Source: Monoplex corrugatus (taxonomy: Eukaryota; Mollusca; Gastropoda; Littorinimorpha; Ranellidae). From it: a stretch of DNA of 64,000 nucleotides. Location of the stretch: NCBI GenBank assembly GCA_030674185.1, contig CM060305.1, positions 169,577,495 to 169,641,494 of the forward strand. The letters are read 5' to 3'. Numbering within the stretch: position 1 is the first letter of the stretch; the number at the start of each line of letters is the position of its first letter. Of the stretch, positions 48,101 to 59,919 are shown piece after piece. The notes below the pieces were generated by a model that ran no database searches, was not told where the DNA came from, and was given only the letters and a program-made list of their open reading frames with translations. The position numbers and the translations under genes are program-made.

Positions 48101-49929
48101 TTTTTTTTTTTTTTTTTTTTACCGGATGAACATGTGCTTACAAATCGATCCAAGGCTGCTGGTTCTAGGTCATCGAGGAAACTGATGACTAGACCACCTA
48201 TGCTGAGTAAGCTGGCCCCCACCTGACAAATGACAAGACAACAGGAATTCTGAAAGACTTGGATGCTTCAAAAGTAGAGAAGGGAAAAAAGCAAAAAACA
48301 AAACAAAAAACCCAAAGCAAGTCAATACCTTGTGCTCTCATGTCCAAAGTAGAGCACCGTTTATGCACAATATGGGTGAGGAGGCAGCTCATTAGCTGGT
48401 AGTCTTTGGAACACATTCAACGACTATACCATCTGTGATAAGGTGTGTTATACATAGAGTGATGATTCAGTCAGTGTACTGTGCTTCTCCATGAGGTTCT
48501 ACATGCACATCAACTAACCCGCATAGATGCAAGAGATCACAAGGAACTCCCAAGAGCTTCATGAAAGGAACATGGGGGGACAAAGCAGTAGAGGGTCATG
48601 AAAACCGTTTCCTATCAGAGGGGTGGGGTTCATGATAGTACAGTACACAGTGAAATGTAATAACAAAGTATAATACACAGTTGACAGCAGTGAAAGACAA
48701 CCTGTTCTCTCTTTGCTGATTGCTGAAGCTTGGCACTTCACACCCTTGCCCACAGGTGAAAGATTATCTACAGCACACAATCCCTTCAGCACCAAGTCAG
48801 CAAAGACCTATAGGGCAGGAACAAGTCAACTGCTCAGACAACCATATCTTCAAAAACAAAAACAAAAAAAATTCGACTAGTCCCAGGATGAAAGGGGCAA
48901 TTCAGGGATGAGAGGGCAAGGACGGCAGACATCAGGCCAAATGACACTGCTTGAGGTGTACTACAAACTCCTACTGCTGCCCGCCAATCTCCATCTTTCC
49001 TGCAGCAACAGCTCGTAAATATCATGGTGACCTTGGCTCGACGAAGGGTACAGATGGAGGAAATGACACCTCTTTCATCTACTACTTTCTAAAACTTGGC
49101 ACTTCCTCACTGTTCCTCCTCCTGTAGGGAAAAAAAAAGAACACTTTTCACATTGTACTGCTGATCTGGACAGTACAGAGGGTTGGGGGGGGGGGGGGGA
49201 TTTTTAAAAGGCTTAATTATTACCTTTAAGTCAGAAAGTATAAACTGCAGATACTGACGCTTCCCAACCCTCTCCCATATTTAAATGCATGTCTCTCAAG
49301 TCTAACAGAGTGAAGTTCATGAGGACAAACTATAAACAAACCTATTGCGATAAACACCAAGGTAACTTTCATTTCATTAATTCGTAGACTTCCATTTTAC
49401 TCATACCAGTTTTCAGAAAACTTCAGCCAGGAGACTGTACTTTCTGTTATTTAAAGGTAAAATCCATCAAGAAGTCTGGCATACAATTAAGATCACAACT
49501 GATACAGCTACAGATTGGGAGGGGGGAGGAGGGGGAGGGGAAAAAGTGAGAGAAGGGGGCCCCACAGTGTGAAAATTTTTTTAACACACACACACCTCCA
49601 ATCATAAAATGCCCCTGCCCATAAAACTCACACCAAAATTACTAAGCTAACTGTTACTGATCAGCACTTGCCAGAAACAGTCAAGTACATACCACTAAAA
49701 ACTCTCAAGACTTTCACTCATTATATTCTAAACTGATCAAGTATTCACATACCGTATGAACAACCAGGGATATTCAAATATGTTTTCCCTATAATCGATT
49801 GTGGTGGATCAATGTTACATTTAGAAACAGGTCAACGACTAAATTTTACTTGGTTCAAAATTACCATGTCTTATCTACTTTTATAGCTTCTGCCATACAT
49901 AGTTATGCACCAGCCATTCAAAAAAACTA

Positions 49930-51597
49930 TATGATACTGTTATTACATTTAGAAGCCATGTTGTACTATACAATACTGTTATTACATTTAGAAGCCATGT
50001 TGTACTATACAATACTGTTATTACATTTAGAAGCCATGTTGTACTATACAATACTGTTATTACACTTAGAAGCCATGTTGTACTATACAATACTGTTATT
50101 ACATTTAGAAGCCATGTTGTACTATACAATACTATTACATTTAGAAGCCATGTTGTACTATACAATACTGTTATTACACTTAGAAGCCATGTTGTACTAT
50201 ACAATACTGTTATTACATTTAGAAGCCATGTTGTACTATACAATACTGTTATTACACTTAGAAGCCATGTTGTACTATACAATACTGTTATTACATTTAG
50301 AAGCCATGTTGTACTATACAATACTGTTATTACATTTAGAAGCCATGTTGTACTATACAATACTGTTATTACATTTAGAAGCCATGTTGTACTATACAAT
50401 ACTGTTATTACATTTAGAAGCCATGTTGTACTGTACAATACTGTTATTACGTTTCGAAGCCATGTTGTACTATACAATACTGTTATTACACTTAGAAGCC
50501 ATGTTGTACTGTACAATACTGTTATTACGTTTAGAAGCCATGTTGTACTATACAATACTGTTATTACACTTAGAAGCCATGTTGTACTATACAATACTGT
50601 TATTACGTTTAGAAGCCATGTTGTACTATACAATACTGTTATTACATTTAGAAGCCATGATGTACTATACAATACTGTTATTACGTTTAGAAGCCATGTT
50701 GTACTATACAATACTGTTATTACATTTAGAAGCCATGATGTACTATACAATACTGTTATTACATTTAGAAGCCATGTTGTACTATACAATACTGTTATTA
50801 CATTTAGAAGCCATGTTGTACTGTACAATACTGTTATTACACTTAGAAGCCATGTTGTACTATACAATACTGTTATTACATTTAGAAGCCATGTTGTACT
50901 GTACAATACTGTTATTACATTTAGAAGCCATGTTGTACTGTACAATACTGTTATTACACTTAGAAGCCATGTTGTACTGTACAATACTGTTATTACATTT
51001 AGAAGCCATGTTGTACTGTACAATACTGTTATTACACTTAGAAGCCATGTTGTACTATACAATACTGTTATTACATTTAGAAGCCATGTTGTACTATACA
51101 ATACTGTTATTACGTTTCGAAGCCATGTTGTACTATACAATACTGTTATTACATTAGAAGCCATGTTGTACTATACAATACTGTTATTACATTTAGAAGC
51201 CATGTTGTACTATACAATACTGTTATTACATTAGAAGCCATGTTGTACTATACAATACTGTTATTACATTTAGAAGCCATGTTGTACTATACAATACTGT
51301 TATTACATTTAGAAGCCATGTTGTACTATACACAATACTGTTATTACATTTAGAAGCCATGTTGTACTATACAATACTGTTATTACATTTAGAAGCCATG
51401 TTGTACTATACAATACTGTTATTACATTTAGAAGCCATGTTGTACTATACAATACTGTTATTACATTAGAAGCCATGTTGTACTATACAATACTGTTATT
51501 ACATTTAGAAGCCATGTTGTACTATACAATACTGTTATTACATTTAGAAGCCATGTTGTACTATACAATACTGTTATTACATTTAGAAGCCATGTTG
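49930..51597 (+). repeat. 1.67 kb minisatellite, about 43 copies of a 39 bp unit
   Basis: Units of TACTGTTATTACATTTAGAA followed by GCCATGTTGTACTATACAA repeat with very few changes (ATTTAGAAG/ACTTAGAAG/GTTTCGAAG, ACTATAC/ACTGTAC). Because 39 is 13 codons, long frames stay open on both strands; one-base deletions (ACATTAGAAG) break them near 51150. It lies downstream of the last recognised GW182 exon. Confidence 0.97.
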
Positions 51598-51734
51598 TCA
51601 ACTGGACAGCTCTGCTTAATTTGTTCCTTATCAAATTGACAGATTCTCACAATACATAATTTGTCATTCCATTTTCATTTTTGATGTCTGAATGCATTTC
51701 ATCTATATTGTAAGGGTGTGCAACTTTTTTTCCA

Positions 51735-52150
51735 AACCCTTTATTTTATAGCAATTGCAGATGTACACAGTATGCATACATAAGAAACCTAGATCATACC
51801 ATGTACACAGGTCACAAGGCAGATACCAAAAGCTAGAATTCAGCCTCATCACATTACATCATTCACTTGCCACATGGCGCGGCAATCATGGCTCTCCGTA
51901 CGACTATCTTTTGTCGCTGCAAAAGTATCTCTTGCCATCTTTGTCCCACGGCTGCATTTTCCCAGCCATTCAGACACCCTTTAGTTTTGCGAGCCAGCAT
52001 CGCCTGCGAGTGCTATTTTTAGCCAGGCAGGGTCAACCAAAGTCTTATCTCTGTAGCGTGCCTTTGTGCTCAAGCCCTAGTGATAAAGAAGGAAACTGAG
52101 TGCGCTATACACGGCAGCAGGACGGGTGAAAAGGGTGTGGGGAGTGGAAG
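51735..52150 (-). other. GC-richer block ending in a minus-strand polyadenylation signal
   Basis: On the minus strand a higher-GC stretch runs to CTATAAAATAAAGGGTTTGG followed by an A run near 51730, like the 3' end of a transcript or retrocopy. A short frame ends RRAMIAAPCGK-stop, vaguely like the WRAMM...-stop end of the retrotransposon tail at 7.3 kb. It may be the tail of the degraded reverse transcriptase just to the right. Identity unresolved. Confidence 0.3.
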
Positions 52151-52194
52151 GGAAGGGGAAAGATGCATGCTATTAATAGCCGGCAGGGCAGAGC

Positions 52195-52645
52195 CACCAA
52201 CTAAAGTATCTTGGATTTGTGCACCGTGGTCCCTATCCACTGTGCAAAACTTGTCTTAATATTTTCTCTCTGGGTCTACCTGGTGCTCTTGTCCCTCTAG
52301 CTTTCCTGTTGTGACTTAGTACTCAAATTCTCTTGCCTCATAAAGTGTCCTATAAATGTTGCTCATCTTTTCCTAATCTTCTTCATTAAAGGATCTTTTT
52401 GTGTTTGTTTCTTTCAAAAATGTTGTTTTCTTTGCTTTCCATGGAATTAAAGCTTTAACATTCTTGACAGAGACCCCACTTCAGTTGTCTGTCTTATTCT
52501 GGTTTTGCTTATGACTGTCCAGACTTTGCATCCATACAACAGCACTGGTTCTATATAACACCAGAAAACTTCCTTCCTGATGTCAACTGATAAGTATTTT
52601 TTGGTAAGAATGCACCTCATTTTCTTGAATCTGTTTCAGCTTGGC
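52195..52645 (-). mobile_element. Decayed non-LTR retrotransposon reverse transcriptase C-terminus
   Basis: The minus strand reads, across stops and shifts, PVLLYGCKVWTV, a run around MKKIRKR and TFIGHFMR, then ESRGTRAPGRPREKILRQ. This is the YGCE.WT ... GH.MR ... GRPREKI series found after the RT domain of RTE/Jockey-like elements, and a diverged relative of 7178-7475. No intact frame remains. Confidence 0.65.
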
Positions 52646-52849
52646 CAATTTTGCTGGATATTTCTAATGTGCAGATTTATCATGATATGACAACACACTT
52701 TCCGAATGTAACTGTAAACAAATGGGAAGCCATACATATTCATAACAGAACAAAGCACTCCGTTGTACCGAAACAGTAAAATACTCAACATTAACTCTAC
52801 AGAAGTTCCTGAGATACTATATTTCAGTCACCATCAAGCTTGTTTTTAC

Positions 52850-52920
52850 CTGAGATGATACGTTCTTCAGCAGCCAAGATGACGGCAGACGACTGTGGCT
52901 GTCCCAGCCTGACCCGCTCA
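52850..52920 (-). CDS. GW182: GW182/TNRC6 exon, first strand of the RRM
   Basis: This 71 bp minus-strand exon begins after CATTTGCAG and ends TCTCAG|GTAAAA. Two bases complete the split codon of the upstream exon (giving Val), then 23 codons read SGSGWDSHSRLPSSWLLKNV followed by SSQ. WLLKNVSSQ aligns with the WL.L.NLTPQ start of the RRM in TNRC6 proteins, with one residue fewer between W and K/R. A phase-0 boundary after that Gln is plausible for the family. The phase match to the exon ending at 57835 and the good splice sites support it. The next exon, which should continue the RRM (IDG.TLR.LC...), was not found in the 22 kb downstream, so the C-terminal silencing domain is missing from what I can read. 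Confidence 0.75.
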
Positions 52921-53417
52921 CTGCAAATGAAAACTACTTGCCAAAAATCTTTTAATGTTTTAGCAACTAATACAATTACAATGCTTGTTGGAATTTAACA
53001 TGTACAGGAATAAAAATAAGATACAAACTTTCTAAGCAGGAGCAATATTAACTGTAACACTTCGTCACCAGAGGAACCCTTTATGAGAAAACAGGACATT
53101 CATATCTGTGTGTTCCCTTGTATGAAAAGTTTTATTTAAGCCACCTTCTCAATTTCAGTTTTTCATCTTCTTTTTCTAAAACTGATCAATTTTCTACTCT
53201 TCTCATAAACCAACCATCAAACATTTTTTACCAATTTACGTAATTTTAAAAGGATTTCCATAAATGAAGACTTAAAAATTAAGGTTATATCTTACAAAAT
53301 GTTTACAAAATTTACATGTATGTAGGCTACATAGCAGCAATGGCAGTTTTTCCATATTTACCAAACTGCTGCAAAACCACAGGCTATACCAAGTTCTCCT
53401 TCACCTTGCTTTCTTTT

Positions 53418-53680
53418 AATTTAACTCCCAACTCTGCACCTTATTCACCAGCATCCTGCATAGCAAACCATGCTAGCAAAGCAAAAACATGAGTCAATGA
53501 CCCTTTGACTTCCTCACCCTATCCCCCTGCAGGAATCTGGTTGATAGGGTGAGGGAGTGGGAAGCTGGTGGATAGGGTGAGGAAATCAAAGGGTTAAGTG
53601 AGAAACTGGTGGACTGGGTGAGTGAGTCAAAGAGTTAAGTTCTTGCAGTTGGTGGATAGGATGTGGCAAATGGTTAATCA
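53418..53680. mobile_element. TTAA mini-element, rearranged nested form (locus 11)
   Basis: Left arm TTTAACTCCCAACTCTGCAC, CCAGCATCCTGCATAGCAAA, GCTAGCAAAGCAAAAAC. The inner palindrome (CCCTTTGACTTCCTCACCCT ... GAAATCAAAGGGTTAA) has a duplicated right half. A further half unit (GGTGAGTGAGTCAAAGAGTTAA) and the outer right arm (TTCTTGCAGTTGGTGGATAG) follow. Confidence 0.7.
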
Positions 53681-54315
53681 TCTCATTCAAGCACAATCGT
53701 TCACAGATTATAATGGTGAAATGATCAACTTTAAACACACGGAAAGAAATAAGGATTATTCATGATAACTGGCAAAACACAAGCCTAATGGATGAAGAAG
53801 AGAAAAAATTGATCTTCAACAAAATTCTTACCTCATCAAAAAATGGAATGAAATCCATCAAAAACTTACAAGTTAAATCTTTAGAGTATGGCTAACATAG
53901 ATGATATCAAAGAATGCCAAAGATAAAAGAGAATGCTAGACAGAAACTATAATGACAAAAAATAAGTGTGATAAACACAGCTTGGAAAGACCAAAAAATG
54001 AAAGAACATTACACAGATGAAATGTTTTCGTAAACAGAGAAGTGAACATGTCCAACATCTTTTCTAGAAAGATAGTACTGTCCAACATTTTTTGGTCTAC
54101 AGTACAGGAAAAATGTCTGTCATCTGACAGTGACCAAAAAGATGATTTTATTTGGCAAGTAAACCATCAAATCCCATGAGATCTTGAAATTCTTAATCTT
54201 ACAATTATGATCTTATAATAATTACAAATTTTGGCTCCACATGTGTAGAATGCAAGATTATATACCTATAAAAGGCTATATACTGTATATATTGAAATTA
54301 CAACAAATCAGTATG

Positions 54316-54751
54316 CAGGGGTGGGAACTGCTGGAAAGAAAAAAAAGAGGAAATTTGAGGGGGGGGGGGGGGGGATTGTCTGGGAACATGCTCCCTCCAA
54401 AAAAATGTTCAGGGATTAAAATCTGTGCGACCTGATGCATTTTCAGACATTAAATCAGACACCCAGAGTGCTTACATGGGCATTTTCTGCACTATTCAGT
54501 TTCTACTTTTTAAGCACATGTAATGATGTATATTAAAATGCAAATTACATTCACTATGTTCACTCTACTTCGACCAAAAACAATGGGATTTTTACTTCGA
54601 CCAAAACAATGTGATTTTATGACCAAAACAATGTGGATTTTTACTTCGACCAAAAACAATGTCGATTTTTCAAGAAAGGGTGCATATGATCCAAGGAACT
54701 GATTCTTCTGCCACAGAAATCTGCAAACCCAAGGTGAATTTCCACTACTGG
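54316..54751. mobile_element. hAT-like non-autonomous element, second copy
   Basis: CAGGGGTGGGAACTGCTGG on the left and GAATTTCCACTACTG on the right are imperfect inverted ends. AAAAGAGGAAATTTG, GGGATTAAAATCTGTGCG and ACATTAAATCAGACACCCAG match the element at 43.3 kb. This copy lacks the TTAA insert and carries an internal tandem repeat (ACTTCGACCAAAACAATGTG, about 54563-54665). Confidence 0.55.
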
Positions 54752-57700
54752 TAAGTGATATAAAATTTATATAAACAAAACAGTTATCCTATGTGCTATA
54801 CTACCTTCACTGCAATGTGGTTTTATTTCATGCCTGTATTAACTGATAACCATTATCAATTAACTTCTTAAAGCTCTGTGCGTGCATGTTTTGTTTTCTA
54901 ACAATTCCAAACTTCAGACTCCATTCCAAAGTGCGTACCTATTCCCCCCATTTCATATGGTGCATACACAGACTTCTTCAGTACAAACCTTAAGGTGAAA
55001 ATCATTCTACATTAACTTATGTTTTTACAGCACGAGCAAACTGATGATCATTTTTGTTCCACTAGTTTTCATAGCAGAAACCAGCAGAAGAGCATGTGCA
55101 GTACCTTTCCATCACACACAGACTATGTAATATCAGTCAAGAAAGCCCTGAATTTGGTTTAAAAAAATGATCCAATGATGTCCTGGTACTAATTTAAGGA
55201 GAGGCAAATGCTAAATGAAGCATCATGTGTTAACTAACATCTGACCTCTTTCCACAATGACTTTGATGAAAACAAAAATTTCTCCAAGAGTGGATGAGAT
55301 CAACTCTTACAAAAAGAAGTAAAACTACAACAAAGGGGAGTTAAAAGGATGGCTAGATGTTGATAAAAACAATCACCTTGTGAAGGAACTTCTTAAAGTA
55401 ACCATAAGATTCATGTTTCATAGCAGACAATATGGTTGTCAGCGAGGCAACCAGAAAACATTACCCTTTTTTTTCAACAACAATGTAGTCAATGCAAACA
55501 ATGCTGACACGTCCAAGTCTACAACCCAAAATTATTTTGTTCTGTTTCTGCTAGAAATAATTTCTTCACACTACTGCACTACAAGACTGTAAAGAATGAA
55601 GATAAATCAGGCATGTCAGAATATCAAAGTATGTCAGCTGACAATGACAACAAAGGGACAAATGGAGACATCAAATATATGTTCAGTTAACCATTATCTG
55701 TCGCTCGGTTGCTCAAACTTCACTCAAAAATAACCTTTCCTGACTGCCACAACCAAACCAAGGCTTTACTACAGCAGTATAGCATCATTAATTCTCCTCT
55801 CCCCCATTTTGTGTAAGTATTTTGCATGTGGTGATACTATTGACCATGACACCTGTAATTCTGTCTAGTCTGACACTCTTACATACATGATACTGTCTTT
55901 AGAGTGGCGGCATATAAAGAAATGTGTATGTAGCGTTGAAAAAATCAGAACTGACACAGAATAGGTACTAGATCTGTTAGGAGTTTGGTTTCAGTTGATA
56001 GTATGATAACTGACAAATTAAAATCATGTGACCTGTACAATTTCAAAGCCGAGTGATCATACCAAGATGGCCTCAATTTACAACTTGAGTTAATCAGACC
56101 TGACATAGCCCTGATACGGCTCTACACAGTTGGCTGGGCTTTTAAGTTAAAAGAAAAAAAAGAAAAGACATTCCAAAACTGTGATGACATAGCCCTGATA
56201 AAACAGTGATATGGCTCTACACAGTCGGCTGGGCTTTAAATTAAAAAAAAAAAAAAAAGACATTCCAAAACTGTCATTTAGAAGGAAAAAACACAGGGGT
56301 CTGGGAGCAAAGCCAGATGCTGAAGAAATGTTAGTGTTTGAATCTTTAAAAAAAAAATTTTTTTTTTTTAGAAAGCACCTCAAGCAGCGTTTGAAATAGA
56401 GAAAATATCTGTAGAATTAGTACACGAGGTTCAGTCACAAAGACACACTGATAGTTACATACACACAATGTTTTAAAATAAATGCTCACTTATTCCTAGT
56501 GGCATTGTATTACCATACTAAAGCATCCACTCAGTTTTCATTCACATCGAGTAGTGAAGGCATGACTCAGAGATAGCACAGTGGCTCATATGGAGAATAG
56601 AATAGACTTTAGTTTTAGTTTTACTCCCATACCACTTGAAATTCTTATTCCGTTACTTGAACATTATTTCCATTGTTTTCAATGGGACTGTTTGGAACAC
56701 TGAATGACATGTCTCCACAAATTGAAAATAGCCACTACCAAAATTTTGACCCTCAAATATTCTCAAAACATTTGTACAATTCATGAAAATGACCTTTTTT
56801 GGCCTCCAAAAATACAGAATTCCAAAAAAATAAGAGAAGAATTTCATGTCTGGTTAATAATGTATATGAATGTAATGAAAATATATATTTCTATGTTGTA
56901 AATGTAACACTTTTGGTAACACTACAGCAACACAATCTTTCACACTCAGACTGTGTGAAATCAGATTACAGTACACTCCTGTCAACACACCTGCCAAATT
57001 TCAGTTCCCTAAACAGTCATATAAGTCTGCTCTGAGAATCCTACACACCCATTTTACATTAAAACATCCTGAAAACTTCAAAAACTACAGAGCTTTTCAG
57101 GTCAGAGAAACCTGAAAGCATGAGGATTAAATCATTTTAACCAACTGTTAGATATACAATTTTTGCAAGGTTTATTTTCCATGATCTACAGTTCTCTTTC
57201 TTCTTCATGTCCATTGTCAAAATAAATGTTTATTATTATATATATAACGCACAATGAATTCAGAGTTCAGAGAATTATACAGTATACATGGACGACATAT
57301 TATTTTTAGTAGTAGAAGTAGTAATAGTAGTAAGTTTATTACTGACTACTAAGTTTATTACTGAGTGTTCAGATAATTAACATCATTACTACTATTACTG
57401 AGTATTCAGGTAGTTATGTACCAGTGTGTTAAATCAGTGATTCTTGTTTTTGTGGGGTCAGTGCAATATCAAGATCCCAAGCACTTTTATCTACTCATCT
57501 GTCTGCAGATTCAGACCTATCAAATGACATAACCTCTTGCATCATGTGAATGCATGTGGATGTAGAAGGGACAAATTTCATGATGATACTTGTAAAGATG
57601 TGCTAAAAATGATCAAGTTTTTTTTTTTTTTCTTTCTTTTTTTAGTACTATGAGAAACTCTTGAGTGCTGCAAGGGGAGAGACATAGTAAATACCTATGT

Positions 57701-57834
57701 CAAACTGAATTATCTGTCTCAAAATACAAAAAAAATGTGTTCAGCTCTAGCAAACACTAAGCTACATGCTAAATGACATTAACCATACTAAGCATAAATA
57801 TAAATCTGATTACGTGTGGCATTTCATTTCTTAC
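54752..57834. other. GW182 intron sequence, no further exon recognised
   Basis: AT-rich sequence between the exons at 52850-52920 and 57835-59412. It contains a ~90 bp tandem duplication (56098-56276: TGACATAGCCCTGATA, GGCTCTACACAGT, GACATTCCAAAACTGT) with A-runs. Otherwise single-copy. Confidence 0.6.
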
Positions 57835-59412
57835 CCTGAGTGAATGCAGATCCAGGCCTGCCAGCCCATGACTGCTGACGACTGTAGATACCATTTGCTT
57901 GCCACTGGCCATTGTTGGCAATCTGCTGGTTTTGCAGATTGGCAGTACTGCTCATCACGTTAGCCATCGAAGATTCCATATTACCGCCCAGCTTTCCCAT
58001 GCCCCAGGCGGAATCGGTGCTAAAGACAGGACCGGACTTATTTCCAGTCAGGTTGTTCAGGTAGTCATCCTTAACGACATTAACGCTGAGGCTGCGAGAA
58101 ACACTGCCTGGGGTAATGTGGGGGTCATCTTCGACGCTTTTGCTGTTGAGACCCTGCCAGGGCTGACCAGGGACAAACTCGGGAATCACATCAGCGCTCA
58201 TGCCCAGGTTGTTGCTCTCTCCCAGCAAGGAAGCAAAGCCAGATGTGTTACCATCATTCTTTCCAATCTGTGAACTGTTGTCTCCAGATGCTGTAGGCCA
58301 GTTACTGGCACCAGAGATTGCAGTGGTCGACCAGGTGGTGTCTCCACTGATGTTGAGGCTGGGAAGGTCTCCAAATGGCGCCATAATGGGAGTGGAATGT
58401 GTGTGTTGTAGACCTTGTGGTTTGGAGCCTGGAGCCTTATTCAAGTCAGCGTGGCCATCACGTTCAGGGGTAGTTTGCTTCCACTGGTTCAAACGAGACA
58501 TGGTGGTACCATTGGCGCTTCCATTTACAATACCTATATCAGCAGGCAGTGGCATCAGGTTATCACCTCCAATCTCCCCTTGCAAAGAGGTTGGAATGGA
58601 AGGGGTCATAGCCATGGGAGGCTGCTGCATCATGGGCTGCATCTGTTGAATAGATGGAGTGGGAGCAGAAGGAGGTTGTTTGATCAGCAGGGATTGCTGG
58701 GCAGCCTGGAGCTGTTTCTGCAGGGTCTGAATCTGGGATTTATACTGCGTTATCATGCCTGACACTTGTTCCAGCTGAGTACGAGGGATGTTTAACGTGA
58801 CCTTGTGCTGCTGCAGGAACTGCTGGCGCTGTAGCAGATTCTGCAAAGCATTCTGCAACTGAAGCAATTGCTGTAGCATGACTAGGATGTTATGGGGCAG
58901 TTGCTGGTTCAACAGCTGTGGGGAAATAAGGCCAGACTGTACAGCCATTCGCAGCTGTTGCAGGATCTGTTGCTGAGCAGCCTGCTGCTGTACCATACTC
59001 TGAGTGTTGGTACCAGGCACAGTTCCTCCCCTCACCTGCGTAGGGCTTAGGTTGTTGAAGGTGGGAGCTGTGCCACCTTGTTGCTGCTGCAGCACTTTCA
59101 GCTTGTGTTGTAAATTATTCATATTACTACCACTGTTGGGAGGCATTTGAGGTCCAGCTTTGCTGCGATCATACATGTTAATGCCACTGGACATGAAGGG
59201 CTGGTTGGGCACTTGAGCATTGTTGAATGGAGTATTTTGCATTGGAAAGTTAGGCACATGTGGATTGTTGTCTGCACGGTTTTCAGACATGTCATCACAA
59301 GCCATACCCGAGTTGTCTGGCATAAAACCTTGGCGCTGCAGTTTCACTTCACCAGTCTGAAATACATCATTTTCCATCCCTTTCTTTCCATGTAGGCCTG
59401 AAGTCAGTTCCC
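57835..59412 (-). CDS. GW182: GW182/TNRC6 large exon: Q-rich region, mid domain, PAM2 motif
   Basis: This 1578 bp exon encodes about 525 residues of the miRNA-silencing scaffold GW182/TNRC6, which acts in the cytoplasm and P-bodies. Counted from the first Met (59377), residues about 90-260 are Gln-rich with leucine-rich helical stretches (LVMLQQLLQLQNALQNLL). Residues about 394-409 hold the PAM2 core, IPEFVPGQPWQG, which binds the MLLE domain of poly(A)-binding protein. It is followed by EDDPHITPGSVSRS, the most conserved mid-domain block of TNRC6. Isolated tryptophans in unstructured context (TTWS, SNWP, SAWG, GQWQ, QSWAG) are the type that contact CCR4-NOT and PAN2-PAN3. The acceptor is TTTATTTCAG|GGG and the donor ACTCAGG|GTAAGA, leaving one base of a split codon. 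The exon is open upstream of that Met and joins the UBA exon in phase, so the Met is internal. Confidence 0.95.
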
Positions 59413-59919
59413 CTGAAATAAAGCAATAATGCTGTTATTTGTTAGAACTGAAATAAACTACTACTGAATAAGAATATTCAATAAAATCAACCACAGCACA
59501 AACATCCAAAAACATCACCAATGTGAGATCATCTATCAGTACAAAAATGTTCTAATAGGCAATCACCACAGGTATCATATTCACTTTGTCTTAGAAGCCA
59601 TCAGCTACCAAACACTTCCAAGTGCCAGTGCACAGATTCTAATAAAACAAAATGTCTTGGCATCACTTTGTCTAAATACAAATCACAATGATATAATATC
59701 AATGAAAATCAATTCTTACAACACTTATGCATCACTATCAGATTCCGAGGTGGGGAGAACCAGCATAATCTCTTCTGACCAACCCATTTCCATGATATAA
59801 ACCAGTAGATCATAAAATGAAGAATGCAAAACAATGTACATTTAATGCGTTTACAATGAGAAAAGCCAGATCCAATAACCACTAATTAAAAGGCCAGAAG
59901 TGGCCTACACGCTTTGAAA

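Larger units (their letters stand above)
30560..49121 (-). other. Repeat-poor AT-rich block, possible long 3' UTR of GW182/TNRC6
   Basis: A strong minus-strand acceptor-like sequence, TTTTTTTTTCCCTACAG, ends at 49122 and would start an exon reading EEEQ-stop if entered in phase 0. From there down to about 30.56 kb the sequence is AT-rich and almost free of minisatellites, unlike both flanks. On the minus strand AATAAA lies at about 30579-30584, followed by T/G-rich sequence suitable for cleavage. Long terminal exons are known for TNRC6 genes, so a very long UTR is possible. Against this, no transcript evidence is available, and a TTAA mini-element plus TIR element (43.3-43.8 kb) and two CA/TG tracts lie inside. 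Small repeats inside are a 26 bp unit x3 (about 35915-35995), a 76 bp unit x2 (36816-36967), poly-C at 34141-34167, poly-G at 33238-33253 and A/T runs near 47.76 and 48.1 kb. No convincing coding exon was found. Confidence 0.3.

Noticed and set aside
48142..48222. Minus-strand 81 bp segment with a good acceptor (TTTGTCAG) and donor (GTAAGC), open in phase 0
   Set aside because: Higher GC than its surroundings and reads ISFLDDLEPAALDRF, but I recognise no family, it does not continue the GW182 RRM, and an open 27-codon stretch is not rare by chance. Worth checking against RNA data only.
49090..49121. Terminal GW182 coding exon reading EEEQ-stop
   Set aside because: The acceptor is strong, but splicing directly from 52850 would end the protein after the first RRM strand; kept only as a possible UTR exon start.
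49799..51164. Open frames of more than 420 codons on both strands
   Set aside because: 39 bp tandem repeat divisible by three; no splice context or unique sequence.
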